From Micropterix aruncella (Eukaryota; Arthropoda; Insecta; Lepidoptera; Micropterigidae): DNA of 64,000 nucleotides. The DNA lies in contig OX155960.1 of the NCBI GenBank assembly GCA_944548615.1, positions 35,463,790-35,527,789 on the forward strand. The letters are read 5' to 3'. The position numbers and the translations under genes were made by a program. How positions within the stretch are numbered: the stretch's first letter is position 1; each line of letters starts with the position of its first letter. The notes under the pieces were generated by a model. The model searched no databases. It was not told the origin of the DNA and saw only the letters and a program-made list of their open reading frames with translations. Positions 1-11,280 of this stretch are shown one piece after another.

Positions 1-125
1 GATGCTACAACAGTAGCAGCAAAAGCAGTAGGACTAGTATCTTACATAAATATTAAGTTTTTATGTCGACGCCACAACTACATTAGTAACAGCAACAGCA
101 GTAGCAGTAGTATCTCACTCAAATA
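1..125. repeat. CAG/CAGTAG-rich low-complexity DNA
   Basis: Imprecise runs of AGCAGC, CAGTAG and CAACAGCAG triplets occur, with no sustained reading frame. It abuts the 3' tail of the LINE that follows. No gene is seen. Confidence 0.5.
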
Positions 126-1960
126 TTAATAATAATAATAAAAACTCTTTATTCTTAAGAAAAGGCGAGCTTATTGCCTGCAGGCAATATTTTAGAGCTA
201 ACCTATACTATTGTAAGAACATTATTTGCGAGTAGACTACATAACTTAACCTATATAAAGAGTATGACAAATAAAATAGAGGAGGATAGAAAGAAGTATA
301 TACTTTACTCTTTGTGGGCACAGATTTGCCACATCAAAATAATCTAACACCTATAAGGACGCTAAAGTTTTAAAAGGAGGGGGATGGGAAGGGAAAGGGA
401 ATTTATCTGGAGGATTTCAAATGCTCTCTGAGTCTGTTTTTAAAAGTTGTTATGCTTGGCGCGGTTCTCACATTTTTCGGCAAAGCATTCCAAAGACGGG
501 CTCCATGCACGGTGAAAGAGAATGAGAAGAAGTCACTGCTGTGACTAGGGATAGAGAGTAGAAGGTTGTTTTTTGATCTAAGAGGGCGTTCATGAGCCGA
601 TAGTGCAGTAAATCTGCCGGTAAGATAATTGGGAGCGACGCCATCCAAGATCTTGAAAAGCATACAGAGAACTCGCATGTCTCTTTTCTCCCGGGTCGAC
701 AACCAGTGAAGCTTCTCTCTGTACTCCGTGATGTGGTCAAATTTTCTGAGGCCATGGATATACCGAATGCAAACATTTTGGAGACGCTCAACTTTGGTGG
801 ATAACTCCTCTGTGAGGTCGAGAAATGCGACATCTCCATAATCCAGAAGGGGGAGGAGAGCAGACTGACAAATCGTAATCTTGCTCTCCTCCGGGAGGAT
901 ATTTTTCAGCCTATTCAGCGAATGAAATCGGCCGAAGAGTTTGCGTCGCATTTCTCGAATATGTGGCCGCCATGAGAGGTTGTCGTCCATATGGATACCG
1001 AGGTTTTTAACCTCGAAACTGAAAGGGACCTCATCCGCACCGATGCAGATCTTCAGGACTTCATTTATATTAATCCTCGAGGTAAAGTAACTGCTACCGA
1101 TGATAATAGCCTGCGTTTTGGAAGGATTTAAGAGCAATCCATGTGCTTTGGACCACTCGTATATCATCGATAGATCTTCATTTACAGCAGCAATTGTTGT
1201 ATCAATATCTACCGGGCGAAAGTGAGAGTATATTTGGACTTCGTCGGCATAGAGGTGATATTTTGCTTTAATGGAGTTGGTAACTGAGTTAATGAATAAA
1301 GAAAAGAGGAGTGGGGATAAAACACTACCTTGGGGGACGCCGGCGACTTGTGGTAGAAAATTAGAGATCTGATCATTGTTCCTGACGCACTGATATCGAT
1401 TATTCAGAAATGATCTAAACCAGTTTATTACGGGATTCGAAAAGTTACATGATCCTAATCGAGCAAGGAGAATATCATAATCGACAGAATTAAACGCACT
1501 GCTGAAGTCTAAAAGGACGAGAATAGTGAGCTGTCGATTATCCATCGCTTGACGAATATCATCGGTAACATGAACTAAGGCAGTAGTCGTGCTATGATGA
1601 GGTCGAAAACCTGATTGAAATGGGTTTATAAGGTTGTTAAGAGAAACATAAGAGAGCAACTGACTATATGCCAGTCTTTCAATAGCTTTGGCTAGCACTG
1701 GGAGAATTGAAATCGGCCTAAAGTTTTCTGGGGAATTTGTTGAAGAGGTTTTTGGTATTGGGACAACAATGGCTTTCTTCCAGACGTGTATAATAAATAT
1801 TAAGTGTTTATATCGGATAGTATTTTTTAATTTAGACGACGTACTCGTCGACCGCACCAAAAGAAAGATTTGGATTGACGTGTTAGTTAACTGGTTAATA
1901 TTAACTGCGAAAGTTAATTTCAAAACTTGTGGGTCGACGGTATATGGTACCATGATAGGG
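126..1960 (-). mobile_element. CR1/Jockey-type non-LTR retrotransposon, 5'-truncated
   Basis: The minus strand reads the reverse-transcriptase ORF (403-1953), then about 270 bp of 3' UTR, then a short (TTA)n tail at about 126-143. The 3' UTR includes a G-rich stretch near 370-400 on the plus strand and a terminal segment ending GGCAATAAGC...AATAAAGAG. A microsatellite-like tail instead of poly(A) is typical of CR1 and related clades. No ORF1 or endonuclease domain lies upstream, so the copy is 5'-truncated. A second, more decayed relative with the same 3' terminal motif lies at 20040-20728, which supports the placement of the 3' end. The exact 5' boundary near 1960 is uncertain because the sequence stops resembling a LINE gradually. 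Confidence 0.8.
403..1953 (-). CDS. Non-LTR retrotransposon reverse transcriptase (partial ORF2)
   Basis: This is an uninterrupted 516-residue frame. From residue 58 on it is a recognisable LINE reverse transcriptase: VWKKAIVVPIPK (58-68), NFRPISILP (78-85), the GFRPHHSTT template-grip region (115-123), the first catalytic Asp in LLDFSSAF (D149), GVPQGSVLSPLLF (205-217), the YADE box (235-238) and NLGI (317-320). The C-terminal domain with REKRDMRVLCMLFKIL and LWNALP is that of CR1/Jockey-like ORF2. The usual YADD is YADE here, so the second catalytic Asp is replaced by Glu and activity is doubtful. Residues 1-57 align poorly with what normally precedes the RT, and the start Met is only the first available, not a real initiation site. 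Known from the family: the enzyme performs target-primed reverse transcription. The open frame suggests a fairly young insertion. Confidence 0.82.
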   Translation of the reverse strand: MVPYTVDPQVLKLTFAVNINQLTNTSIQIFLLVRSTSTSSKLKNTIRYKHLIFIIHVWKKAIVVPIPKTSSTNSPENFRPISILPVLAKAIERLAYSQLLSYVSLNNLINPFQSGFRPHHSTTTALVHVTDDIRQAMDNRQLTILVLLDFSSAFNSVDYDILLARLGSCNFSNPVINWFRSFLNNRYQCVRNNDQISNFLPQVAGVPQGSVLSPLLFSLFINSVTNSIKAKYHLYADEVQIYSHFRPVDIDTTIAAVNEDLSMIYEWSKAHGLLLNPSKTQAIIIGSSYFTSRININEVLKICIGADEVPFSFEVKNLGIHMDDNLSWRPHIREMRRKLFGRFHSLNRLKNILPEESKITICQSALLPLLDYGDVAFLDLTEELSTKVERLQNVCIRYIHGLRKFDHITEYREKLHWLSTREKRDMRVLCMLFKILDGVAPNYLTGRFTALSAHERPLRSKNNLLLSIPSHSSDFFSFSFTVHGARLWNALPKNVRTAPSITTFKNRLREHLKSSR

Positions 1961-2199
1961 TCTATTGAAATGTACGGTTATACTATGTTATCGTTTTCAC
2001 ATCTTTAGTATGCCGGGTGAAGTTTAGCAATAGGGACGAGATAAGCTATCGTACTTTCCGAATAGAAATGTCGCGTAGAGTTTATCGTAAATTCCATTTA
2101 TTAATTATGTACACTAACTAAAGCTTAGCAATATTCTGTAAAGTATTCTGTGCCTACGTATAAGTCGCGGAGGAGGTATATGATGCTGCAATGCTTACT
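1961..2199. other. AT-rich spacer, nothing recognised
   Basis: There is no coding signal and no repeat relationship to other parts of the window. Confidence 0.4.
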
Positions 2200-2545
2200 A
2201 GACTAAATTACATTCTTGAGATCGGGGTTTCGTTTCGCTTACGTTACGAGAGTCAGTTTCGGTTCGGCGACCACGTACCTCAACAAATTCCGCGTCAGCG
2301 AAACAGTCCTACGGCGTCCGGGGTGTAAATTCGTCGGCCCAATTAGCTGGGGCCGTATTGTCTGCCTCGAGACGGGGCCTCTTTTAAAAATTACCACCGC
2401 CCCGTCGATCCACTTCCACCCTGCCTCTTTCTATCTCGCTCTGTCGGTAAACTATTAAAAGCGCTGCTGCGTTTAGTATGCAAATTGTAGTGCTCCCTCG
2501 CTCTCCTTGCCACATAGAGTACGACCGAAACGGCCGACACGTTGT
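2200..2545. promoter_or_regulatory. GC-rich single-copy island with octamer (candidate cis-regulatory DNA)
   Basis: A GC-richer block stands out from its AT-rich surroundings and matches nothing else in the window. It contains a perfect POU octamer ATGCAAAT at 2478-2485, a homeodomain-type CCAATTAGC near 2339, and CACCGCCCC near 2396. An 80-codon frame (2216-2458) shows no recognisable domain and is probably chance. The regulatory role is inferred from composition and motifs only. Confidence 0.3.
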
Positions 2546-4149
2546 AAAATAAAACATTTTTTAATTACCTTAAAAATTGGAAAATTGTATAACGTTTCTT
2601 ATAGTTCTCATAGTTGGAATCATATTGAGTGCTAATTTCTAGGATATTTGGCAGCAACTAATGATTATAAATTAAAATAGAAATAATTAAAAATATACAT
2701 ATTTTCGATCTTTCCTTGACACAACCGTGGCACTGTAGTGTGACTCCCGAAGTGAGCTCGCCTTAACACAGGGGTGCCTAGCAAGGCGGGCTTGGCTGCT
2801 CTTTGCTTAGCATAATAGAAAGATTATCATTTGCGTGTAATATATGCGCTATGTAACCTGGGCTCATACAGATGTATCATGTGTATATAACTTTAAAAAC
2901 ATACGACGGAATTGTCTAAATTGTCATTTCATTTTCTGTTGTGCTCATGAATTTGAATGTATATGTATATGTAAATAAATAAATATATAAACTATTATGA
3001 TATATGCTCACTTTAAGTACTAATTTATATTATTGTACTATTCTTCATTAATTGGCAGCCTACACGAAGTGGAACTTAACCTATGAGGGTCTATAATCTC
3101 CAGTCGGAGGCGTTTGGGATCAGGAAATTTCCGATTCGGGAGAATTCCTCTGAAGAAACTGGTCAATCTCAGACATGCTTACGCAATCCGTCAAATAACT
3201 AGAGGATCTAATATGTGTGCTTTCTTCTAGTCTTCTATCCTTGAAGCGATTAGTTGGTCACATGATCGTGAGTGACCACGGCGTAACATAGAAACATATT
3301 CAGCAATTCATAATCATAATCAAACATTATTTAGGATACTATACGGGTATCAAATAAAACGCACGACACCTCAGTTATAGCACTAAAATTAAATGAAACA
3401 GCTCTGAAAAAAAAAGAATAACGACAGGAATTGTCAAACTTTGGGATAAACGGCGGAACACGATTTCATTCTCGGAGTTCAAGCTCCAGAAAAAAGAAAA
3501 AATAACTAAAATGATGATACTCTGTGCCAACCAGTGAGAAACGATAATACCTTAGAAATTGGCGCTGCAAAAGGAAGAAGAATAACGGGAACGAGGAAAA
3601 ATAATGGCTAAACATAAGATATACAGTGGCAGCCTAAGAAATATTTCTCGAGACAGCAGGCAAGATCAGAAAGAGGAAGGACGGTGTTACCCTTAGAATA
3701 CCTCCTAGGGACGAGCGATCCATGCGAACTGATTTAACCTTGGAGGTAGACGTTGAAGAAAGGGGATGAAGATAGAGGGTAGAGGTTAGAAATAACTGCA
3801 TTAAAGAATCTTAAAGTAAATGACGTTGTCTCTATTGTGCGCTCTGCTGTCTTGAAGGTGTGGAGCGGCGTAATATTTAAATAGTATGTAAAGAAAAATA
3901 AGAAAATACAAAGCATCCAATGAAACCAGTGAGAACCGCGAATAGTAAGATCTCCAAAACCACAAGCTGGAGCAGGGTTTATTGTTCTCTGTCGGTGAGG
4001 AGCTTCTCTACGTAGCCATCGTGTTCGCCTTCATGGCCAATTCACCAAATCCCTTTAAAATTTAAGAGCAGAAAATCAAAATAACGGAATAAAAAGCAAA
4101 CTGTAAAAAAAAACTTCGGTAAAATTCGGCTACAATGCCGACGGTATAG
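2546..4149. other. AT-rich intergenic DNA, no gene seen
   Basis: Only short random frames occur. No repeat relation to other parts of the window was found by eye. Poly-A runs near 3400-3500 are short. Confidence 0.4.
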
Positions 4150-4265
4150 TCGAGGGTGGACTGGACAACGGTGTTTGGAACAACGCTGAAATATCGTGTA
4201 GTAAAATCAACCAACCAACTAACCAACTTCTTGTAGTAAAATCCGTTTGCAATTGTTTTGTTATG
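4150..4265 (+). repeat. Fragment of the GGACAACGG...GTAAATCCGTTT repeat
   Basis: The stretch reads CTGGACAACGGTGTTTGGAA, then AACGCTGAAATATCG, then GTAAAATCCGTTTGCAAT. It matches in order the modules of the tandem array at 43310-43905. It is a decayed single copy. Confidence 0.5.
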
Positions 4266-4489
4266 ATGAACATCTATGTGACCCTCCAATATACTAGTCA
4301 ATTCTAAAAATAGATATACAATATTTAAATAATATGTCTAATTGTGTAGAGCGCAAATCATAATTATTTGGGAAAATGTAGGAAATAGAAAACGTGCTTT
4401 AAACATCGTAGCAATAATATCAATAACCTACTAATCATAAACTCGGTCCTCGTATCGTATGTTGATTATCTTCAATTAGTCTTTAATCT

Positions 4490-4790
4490 GTTAATGTTGG
4501 ATATTCGGTCGGCTTCTAGGGCCTGGCACTCGCCGCGCGGGCGACCGTTTTGATAATGCGAAACTAATGCGACGGCCGCCAATGCGGATAACCATCTCGA
4601 TGCGACCCATTCACGCGACCGCTTCACGTTCCCCGGACAACTTCTTCGTCCCGGAATAACTCTGTTTAACAATTTTCTCAGGTTTCTTACTTAGAGATAA
4701 GGGGCGAAGGAAATCGCGTCATTCTACAACGTCGACCGGCAGTAAGTCAAGGCTCCGTCACTCGCTCCATAGAGGTCGTTTACATGATGG
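4490..4790. other. GC-rich single-copy island
   Basis: CpG-containing sequence (CGCCGCGCGGGCGACCG, GCGACGGCCGCC) lies within AT-rich DNA. No domain is recognised in the 66-codon minus frame over it. It could be regulatory or an exon fragment; I cannot tell. Confidence 0.25.
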
Positions 4791-4969
4791 GCGTGGCATT
4801 CCTACAACCGTCGATACCTTGATATTGCGACAATATTAGGGGTCTATATAAAGGCTCAACTTTAAAGTTATAACTAAGTATTATGTACTGTAGTATAGCA
4901 AAGCTACATAGCGTTCGCATAAGTACATCATAAAAAAAACCAGCGAGTGGTGCAATGCGCTGACGAGGA

Positions 4970-5385
4970 AATCGGTTAGTGCCAGGCTTAATAGCTACCG
5001 AGGCAGAAAAGAAAATGGGCAATGAAACCAACTAAATGAAACACAAAAGTAAACATCCTTATTTCACATGGCAACGCAATTACAAAGACAGATCGCCTTT
5101 AAATATAAACCACCATATCGAAAACGCAAGCACCCCGACAATACCTTAAAAGACATAATTTCTGGAGTCGCGGAAGTTGGTTAGGGCAAAGCTTAATAGC
5201 CACCGAAGCAGGAAAGGAAATGGGCAACGAAACCTACTAAATGAAACACAAAAGTAAACATCTTTATTTCACATGTCAACTTAATTACAAATAGTTCGCC
5301 CCGAAATAAAACCTGCCAAATTGAAAACGCAAGCACTCCGATCGTACCGCAAAGAACATCATTTCTTGAGTCGCGGCTGCCAGGG
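4970..5385. repeat. Direct tandem duplication, about 205-bp unit, two copies
   Basis: The motif GCTTAATAGCYACCGA followed by GGAAATGGGCAA and AAATGAAACACAAAAGTAAA starts at 4986 and again at 5191. Similarity continues through GAAAACGCAAGCAC and GAGTCGCGG. The copies differ at many positions, so the duplication is old. No coding frame spans it. Confidence 0.75.
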
Positions 5386-6568
5386 TAATTCTGAAAGTAC
5401 GGACCTTACTCCGGACAGCACGATAAGTAGGAGGATGATGATATCATTTCAAGTGGAAAATCAGCTACATACTTTACGGAGATGATTACCGGAGGTAAAC
5501 GAGACTAGATTGCGAGCAAAAGCGAGGAGTGGAGCGGCCCATCGGAGCGCGCACGCGCCGTTTTCAACTACTACGACCCGCGGCGCAGCAAGGTAACGTA
5601 ACAGAAACCACTACTGAATTATCGCAGCGAAGTTATTGCGATGCATATTGATGAGTGATACGACACCTTTTGGATAGAGACAAAGAAATATAGATGAAAC
5701 AAGCGTCTATCTACAAATATTACACCTAGTTCAGGATTTATGTATAAGCCACACAAGCTATAGCTTGAGGCCGCCACTTTCTTGGAAACCCTCCAAAAAA
5801 TTATCCAAGTGAGCAATTGTATATATACTTAAATATACTGCAGCAATAGCTCAAATACCTTAGGGCCTTATCAAGCCTAAATCCGGCGCTGATCAACACA
5901 CCGAATAATGTATAAGCCCATAAAAATAATACTATTTTAATCATTCATACTCAACCAACTATCCCAAGCATTTCTACAATGAAGTATTCGTATAGTAAAT
6001 CAAATTCCTATTCTTTTGCTGTGAAATTTCTACTGTCGCACTTAACGACATACCATACCATAAAATAACCATTTTGTTATATTGTAGAATCCGCCTATAT
6101 TGGCTACTTTATATATAAAAATTTTATATTATTATTATATTCATCCTCTTCGTCAAGTCATTGATCTTGTTGTTCTTAGAAATACTTTGACGAAGTACTT
6201 TTGGCTAGTAATTTCACTTAGGAACCTTGAAGAAATTGATTTTCCTAAATGTTCCCTTCCTAATTTTTCATCTAACTAACTTCTTTGTAAATTTAGATTT
6301 TCCTTATCTTGTCTACCTAACTAGTGGTGTTCAATTAAATGGAATATTTCTTGGAAATAATTTGTCTAGTAGTCTAGCAGTAATCTCTTTAGTAGATGTC
6401 CTAATAAATACAGGGGCATGATTATAGACTGACTCGGCAAGAACTAGAAAAATAATCTGGCAGGGATTTTTCCCAAGGGACTCGTCGATTACTTCGGCGA
6501 ATTTTGTGTCTCGGTAAAAAAAAGTCTGCGTAAACAAGTAAATACTGGTATATTAAAAAGATAATAAA
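5386..6568. other. Intergenic DNA, no gene seen
   Basis: A short GC-rich patch lies at about 5520-5600. The rest is AT-rich with only short frames. Confidence 0.4.
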
Positions 6569-6947
6569 TAAGACTGCCGTTACAGAAAGTGAACTATTGT
6601 ATTTATATATACTTTTATTACCATTTTTTAATGAAATATTTGTGATTTATGTACTTATCCATATAGATACATTTTTGGAACGTACTCATTCAGGCCTTTC
6701 GTTTGACACTAAACACGATAAATTATGTTAATTTATTGATATTTGGAAACTTAGACAATTACTTACTTGATATTTGGATAGTTAATGTACCTTATTACAT
6801 TCGGGATGATATAAGGGTTCTAATAATACTATACACTTCTAAATCGGTTTAAGCGTGTATAAGTTATGGTGTAATAAAGAAACAGGAAACATACATAGAT
6901 GAACCCTGAACACATTACACTCATTTTTTGTTCGGCAGTCGTGTAAA
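6569..6947 (+). mobile_element. MITE of the CACGACTGCC family
   Basis: The copy starts GACTGCCGTTACAGAAAGTG and ends TTCGGCAGTCGTGTAAA, so the ends are imperfect inverted repeats of each other. The internal blocks ATATTTGTGATTTATG, TTTGACACTAAACACGA and ATGAACCCTGAACACATTAC recur in the same order at 47.3, 47.7, 52.1 and 54.3 kb. It has no ORF. The superfamily is not determined. Confidence 0.75.
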
Positions 6948-7049
6948 TAGATGAATTAATGATACAACATTTATGTATCTGTACCTGTTAATTTGTGTAA
7001 AGTTGGCTATAAAAATAAAGCCACTGGTTAATGCTGAACGTAAATAATT

Positions 7050-7460
7050 TTTAATTGCCCGTATTATTGAGGATTACATTGATGGAAGCGCAACCGTCGC
7101 ATTTGCGTTGTAATCCGCTCAGGGCTGAAATGCAAAGCAAATATTTCGCTGATCACAGAACAAATAGTGAATGGCACCTCCGGGAGCTGGGGGAGGGTTG
7201 TCAAACTGTCCGCGCTAAAAACAAAGCATGTCACTGTGTCATCGGCTGAAGTGGCAGAAAGCCTATTATTGCGAAACGCCACCCGTCGCACATGGCCGCC
7301 CGCAAGACTGCGACCATTTTCATTTGTGGCGGGTGCCATACGTGCTCGGATGGCGGCCTGTCTCCCGCGAGACAGGCACCTGTCATTAGGGGCCATTTGC
7401 AATGGACGCTCTCCCCACTCTATATAATCTGCCAACGTTGCAGGGGAAATTACAGTGTAA
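7050..7460. promoter_or_regulatory. GC-rich single-copy island with hairpin and TATA-like motif
   Basis: The block is GC-richer than its flanks. It contains a perfect 9-bp stem with a CCGC loop (GCCTGTCTC 7356-7364, GAGACAGGC 7369-7377), the sequence GGGAGCTGGGGGAGGG near 7182, and CTATATAAT near 7420. The overlapping frames on both strands (up to 133 codons) share no recognisable domain and look like a by-product of few stop codons. The promoter or enhancer role is inference. Confidence 0.25.
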
Positions 7461-7465
7461 AACAA

Positions 7466-8137
7466 ACCGCTATTTTATTCACATATGACAAGAACTTACC
7501 TCGATATCCAAGACTGAAATTCCAGAAAATAGTCCTTCTTTGGCGCCCAGCGGTTCTGCGCTCTGCAACAGAATTAGTGGCATATTGCCAAACTGTATAA
7601 TCTATTCAAATATACGTAGTACCGCAACACACGCTCTGATACGTAATACAGTTTGCCAGGCATAATAAATAGTTGGTATGCATAATAAACATAAATTTAA
7701 CTACAAATTGATATCTTTCAGATTGTGTACGTACTACGTGTGTATGCACGCTGAGTAAATTCGCAGAATGAGTTTTCGGAAGCAGGCAGTATGGAGAAAT
7801 CTGCAACCATTTTATAGATAAAGAAAAATATTGAAGGGAAAAATTTGAAACGAATTTTTAGAAATAAAAAATAGATAAGAGTATTTTTTTACGTTTCTGG
7901 ATATTTGGAGATTTAATTTACAGCAAATTGATTAGTATGTACGAAAACTGAGTTGCAAACCTTTTTTTTTTGTTAAAACCATTGTTTTCGAGAATATTTT
8001 TTTTTATAGTTTACAGTCGGATACTGATATTTCTTTCCTTAAAAAACAGGTTTTCTTCTTTGGCATTTTTCTTTTATTATGAGATTTCTAAATACGTTTA
8101 AAAACCCGCGTTGTGTACAAGATATTAAAGATATTAA
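7466..8137. other. AT-rich spacer, nothing recognised
   Basis: Homopolymer T runs and short frames only. Confidence 0.4.
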
Positions 8138-8386
8138 TATACACCGTGAGTAGGAGCAGATAAGCAACTTTTGATGAAAAATTTTAGGAAAGCCAACAAA
8201 AACTTTTTTTGTTGTTGTTTGTTAGTAAAATTTGTAAATGATATCTATTACAAAAAAGTTTGGGAAGCGTTGAGGGCGCTGCGCCATTAGCGATTTCTGT
8301 CCTACCACTAGATAAAAATTGTTTACCTGCTCGAACTGATTCACCCCCTTCAAGGATGCCTGTAACTAAAAACTCACCCTGTATAC
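8138..8386. mobile_element. Candidate small DNA-transposon derivative with CACCGTGAGT ends
   Basis: The left end TATA-CACCGTGAGT (from 8138) and the right end ACTCACCCTG-TATA (to 8386) are inverted relative to each other with two mismatches in ten. Both are flanked by TATA, as expected for a TA-targeting Tc1/mariner-type insertion. It is about 240 bp with no ORF. This is a single copy in the window, so the call is tentative. Confidence 0.4.
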
Positions 8387-9029
8387 ATATCTTTGAATAT
8401 ATAATACGTTTATTGTGCATGAAAAACTGTATCTATGGGGCTTCGCTCAGAATAGAATATAGTATTTATATTTACAAATCGTTTATATCCCTGCCAAACT
8501 AGTACGTATCTGATCGTTTATCAAGTTACTAGATCTGATCGAAACATACGGTTTGGCAATACGCGGATGGATGCTGAGAACCTAAGCGTCGAACATGCGT
8601 CTCGGATTTTAGTCAATGTTTGGAGGGCAAAAGAGGCAGATTCTTCCCAGAATTAACAGTACTCTAACGGGACAGAGGGATGTAAATTAAGCTTTACAAA
8701 TGGCTAGCTTTTGATGTCAACATTGCAGTCAAATTCAGTTTCACACAAAAATACTAAAGTTCGATAGATTTTTTTAATCTCCCTGTTCTTTGATGAGTTT
8801 GAGATTATTTACCCACGTCATGATCGTAAAAGATATGATTGGGGAATAAGATATGATTCGTATGATTGGGGAATAAATCGCAATTTTTTCGTATAGTAAG
8901 TATAATTAACGATATTGAAAACACATAGTTCACATACTACGTAAATTAGCAATTGCAATTGCAAATCGTTGTGGGGCAGCGACTAGTAAAGCTCAAGTTA
9001 AGTATGATGTTTAATGACGTACTTATTGG
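8387..9029. other. Intergenic DNA, no gene seen
   Basis: No coding or repeat signal. A short internal direct repeat of GATATGATTNGGGGAATAA occurs near 8830-8875. Confidence 0.35.
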
Positions 9030-9340
9030 ACCAAATTGCGTTTCTTTGTGAACTAAAATTGAAATTAGTCAGCAAGCCAAGCAAAAATAGAGCTATACGC
9101 TAGAGCGGAATATGAAACAAATGATCATCGATGACACTATTTGTCGAACTTATACTCGTCCGAATAAATTGAACACATTTTGTGCGGTCTTAGATGCAGA
9201 TGCTTTAGCTTTGGTGGATAGTTTTAAAGCGAAAAAGTGACAACTGTTCATTTCATATTCCGCTATGGCCTATTGCCCTGTCTCGTTCACACGAACTAAT
9301 TTCCGATTTTAGTTCACAAAGAAACGCGATCAAGCCCATT
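9030..9340. mobile_element. Long-TIR MITE (GTTCACAAAGAAACGC family), complete copy
   Basis: The left arm starts ATTGCGTTTCTTTGTGAACT and the right arm ends AGTTCACAAAGAAACGCGAT. The complementary arms extend roughly 80-90 bp inward to the GCGGAATATGAAA motif. Related copies lie at 41027-41329, 57899-58251 and (partial) 53881-53993. It has no ORF. Structure and size fit a non-autonomous DNA transposon. Confidence 0.85.
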
Positions 9341-9814
9341 GTGGCTGATCTCCGTAGGCTAATAATTAAGGGTATTACATATTTACTATAGACTACTATC
9401 CTTTATGAACATATACCTAAAATCTATCAAACATTCGACGATGTCCGCCAACAGATGGCACAAACTGCTGTTTGTCTCTATATAGTCTTTAGCCGATAAG
9501 CACGCTGAAAATTAAATGCGTCCAGTGTCGTCAGACGACGCCGACGTCGTTGTAGCAACGAAGCAAATAATTCCCTGGTTATCAGCTGCGAAGTGCACAG
9601 CTTAACCGGATTAATTTTGCTATACAACAGTACAGGAAGTAAATCTGGCACGTAGCCGCGCGTGCTTTATGCAATAAATTCCGACGACATCTCTTAAGAG
9701 GCCCCTGAACACAAAAAAAATGGACCGATTGGTCAGATAAATTTTCGTATCAAGTTAAAGATAAAAATTTAGTATTGTTATAACCGTTATGTCATCGTGA
9801 GTGTCAGACTGTCA

Positions 9815-9998
9815 AAATATTAATTAAATGTCTAAATGTCCAAATCTCCAAACGTCATTAAATTAACATAAAGTTTAGTTGTGTTTAGAAATATATATAT
9901 ATGGATAAATATATAAATCACAAATATTTCATAAAAACCCTTAAATCAAAAATTATAATTAGAGTAGTTGACTTTTTGTAACAGCAGTCGTGTTTTTT
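9815..9998 (-). mobile_element. CACGACTGCC-family MITE fragment
   Basis: The reverse strand begins AAACACGACTGCTGTTACAA and continues through ATATTTGTGATTTATA to the GTTTAGTGTC-like block. It lacks the 3' half of the full-length copies. Confidence 0.65.
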
Positions 9999-10959
9999 TA
10001 TTCCTTTTAATATATTCAATTGTTATTATCTTTGATGTATTTCATTATTATGTTTAAAATACATAAATTTAAATTACATACCTTTATGTTTTCAGTTTAT
10101 TTTTCCTAATATGTGACTCAGTGTAGACTATTTTTTGAAGACTTTTGAAATTTATATGTAAATTGTCTTTCATTTCCATTAAAATGGCTCAATGTTCCTC
10201 ACTCAATATTGAAATTCCTACTTAAATTCACGGTTCAAACGCTGTCACCGACTAGCAAAACGGAGCAAAGCATGTAATGGATGGCCATGTGCTTAGAAAA
10301 ATCTTGATAATTAGTCAATTAAATATACACTGCTCATTAGGGAGACTCAACCATTTTTAATAAAATATTCAATCAATTAATTTCATTTCCTTATGTTTCC
10401 AATCCTCACAGTTACCTTCGGGTCGCTAAATCGCGTCTTTTTTCAGTTAAAACCCGACTTTTTAGTTGGATCCTGGCCGATGAAGTAGTAAAGCTTCTTG
10501 AAGCTTCTTACTGATGATAGACATAGTTATATTTCGGCGAGTGGGATAAACTTTTGCAGGAATTTACTGAATTTTTAATATTAGTAAATTATCTTTATGT
10601 CCTTTTAAAAAAATATTTTTTAGAAACCTCTTTGAATGATCACAATAATTGTAACTCATATGTTTCCATATGTATGCAACTCATATGTACCTTTTGTCTG
10701 ACTGGTTTATATATTCCGCTTTTCATTATTTATATATCTACTTATTTGTGTTTTATTAATTAATTTATTTACGATAAGTAGGTATACAAACAATACTCTT
10801 ACAAATACATTTTGCCCTTGCACCCGCTGTGCCCGGACCGAGTCACAGGCCCTGACCGTGCAGACGCACCAAATATCATATAACCACCGAACGATGCCAT
10901 CGCGCGACAATCATTTAAATATATGGCGGAATTTAAAATTTATTAGTGAGATTTATATA
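9999..10959. other. AT-rich intergenic DNA, no gene seen
   Basis: Only short frames. Nothing recognised. Confidence 0.4.
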
Positions 10960-11258
10960 CGAGTATGTAAGGGAGATATTCCAAACCAAAATTTTTAATG
11001 TGATTTCAGCGCGACAACGTGGCATCTGTGTATTAAATTTCATATCTATAAGTTTATTATTTCGAAATTGATATATGTCTAGTGTTCTCCTGTTGTACCG
11101 TTTTCAATCATAATCATTCAATTCTTGCCATGACCAAATGATGCTTGCATACTGAATTTAAGCTTAATCGGATAAACCGTTAGGGTGCTATCGTGGAGTA
11201 ATATATACAAACACACATACAGACACACAGACAGACTTCAGTCTGGAAATGATCTTAA
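10960..11258 (+). repeat. (CAGA)n-containing dispersed repeat, left half
   Basis: The blocks CTTGCCATGACC, GATGCTTGCAT, TTAATCGGATAAACCGTTAG, GGGTGCTATCGTGG, a CAGACAGAC run and CAGTCTGGAAATGATC occur in the same order as at 44905-45120. At TTAA (11255-11258) the similarity stops abruptly and the piggyBac-like terminal repeat begins. The 5' limit is approximate. Confidence 0.7.
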
Positions 11259-11280
11259 CCCGTCCGGCCCCGCGACTGCG
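11259..11280 (+). repeat. piggyBac-like left terminal inverted repeat
   Basis: The end starts CCC directly after TTAA at 11255-11258. It pairs with the inverted end at 17374-17395 over about 20 bp with seven mismatches. Confidence 0.6.

Noticed and set aside
7064..7465. 133-codon minus-strand frame and 102-codon plus-strand frame in the GC-rich island
   Set aside because: No recognisable domain, overlapping frames on both strands, and the higher GC content reduces stops by chance.
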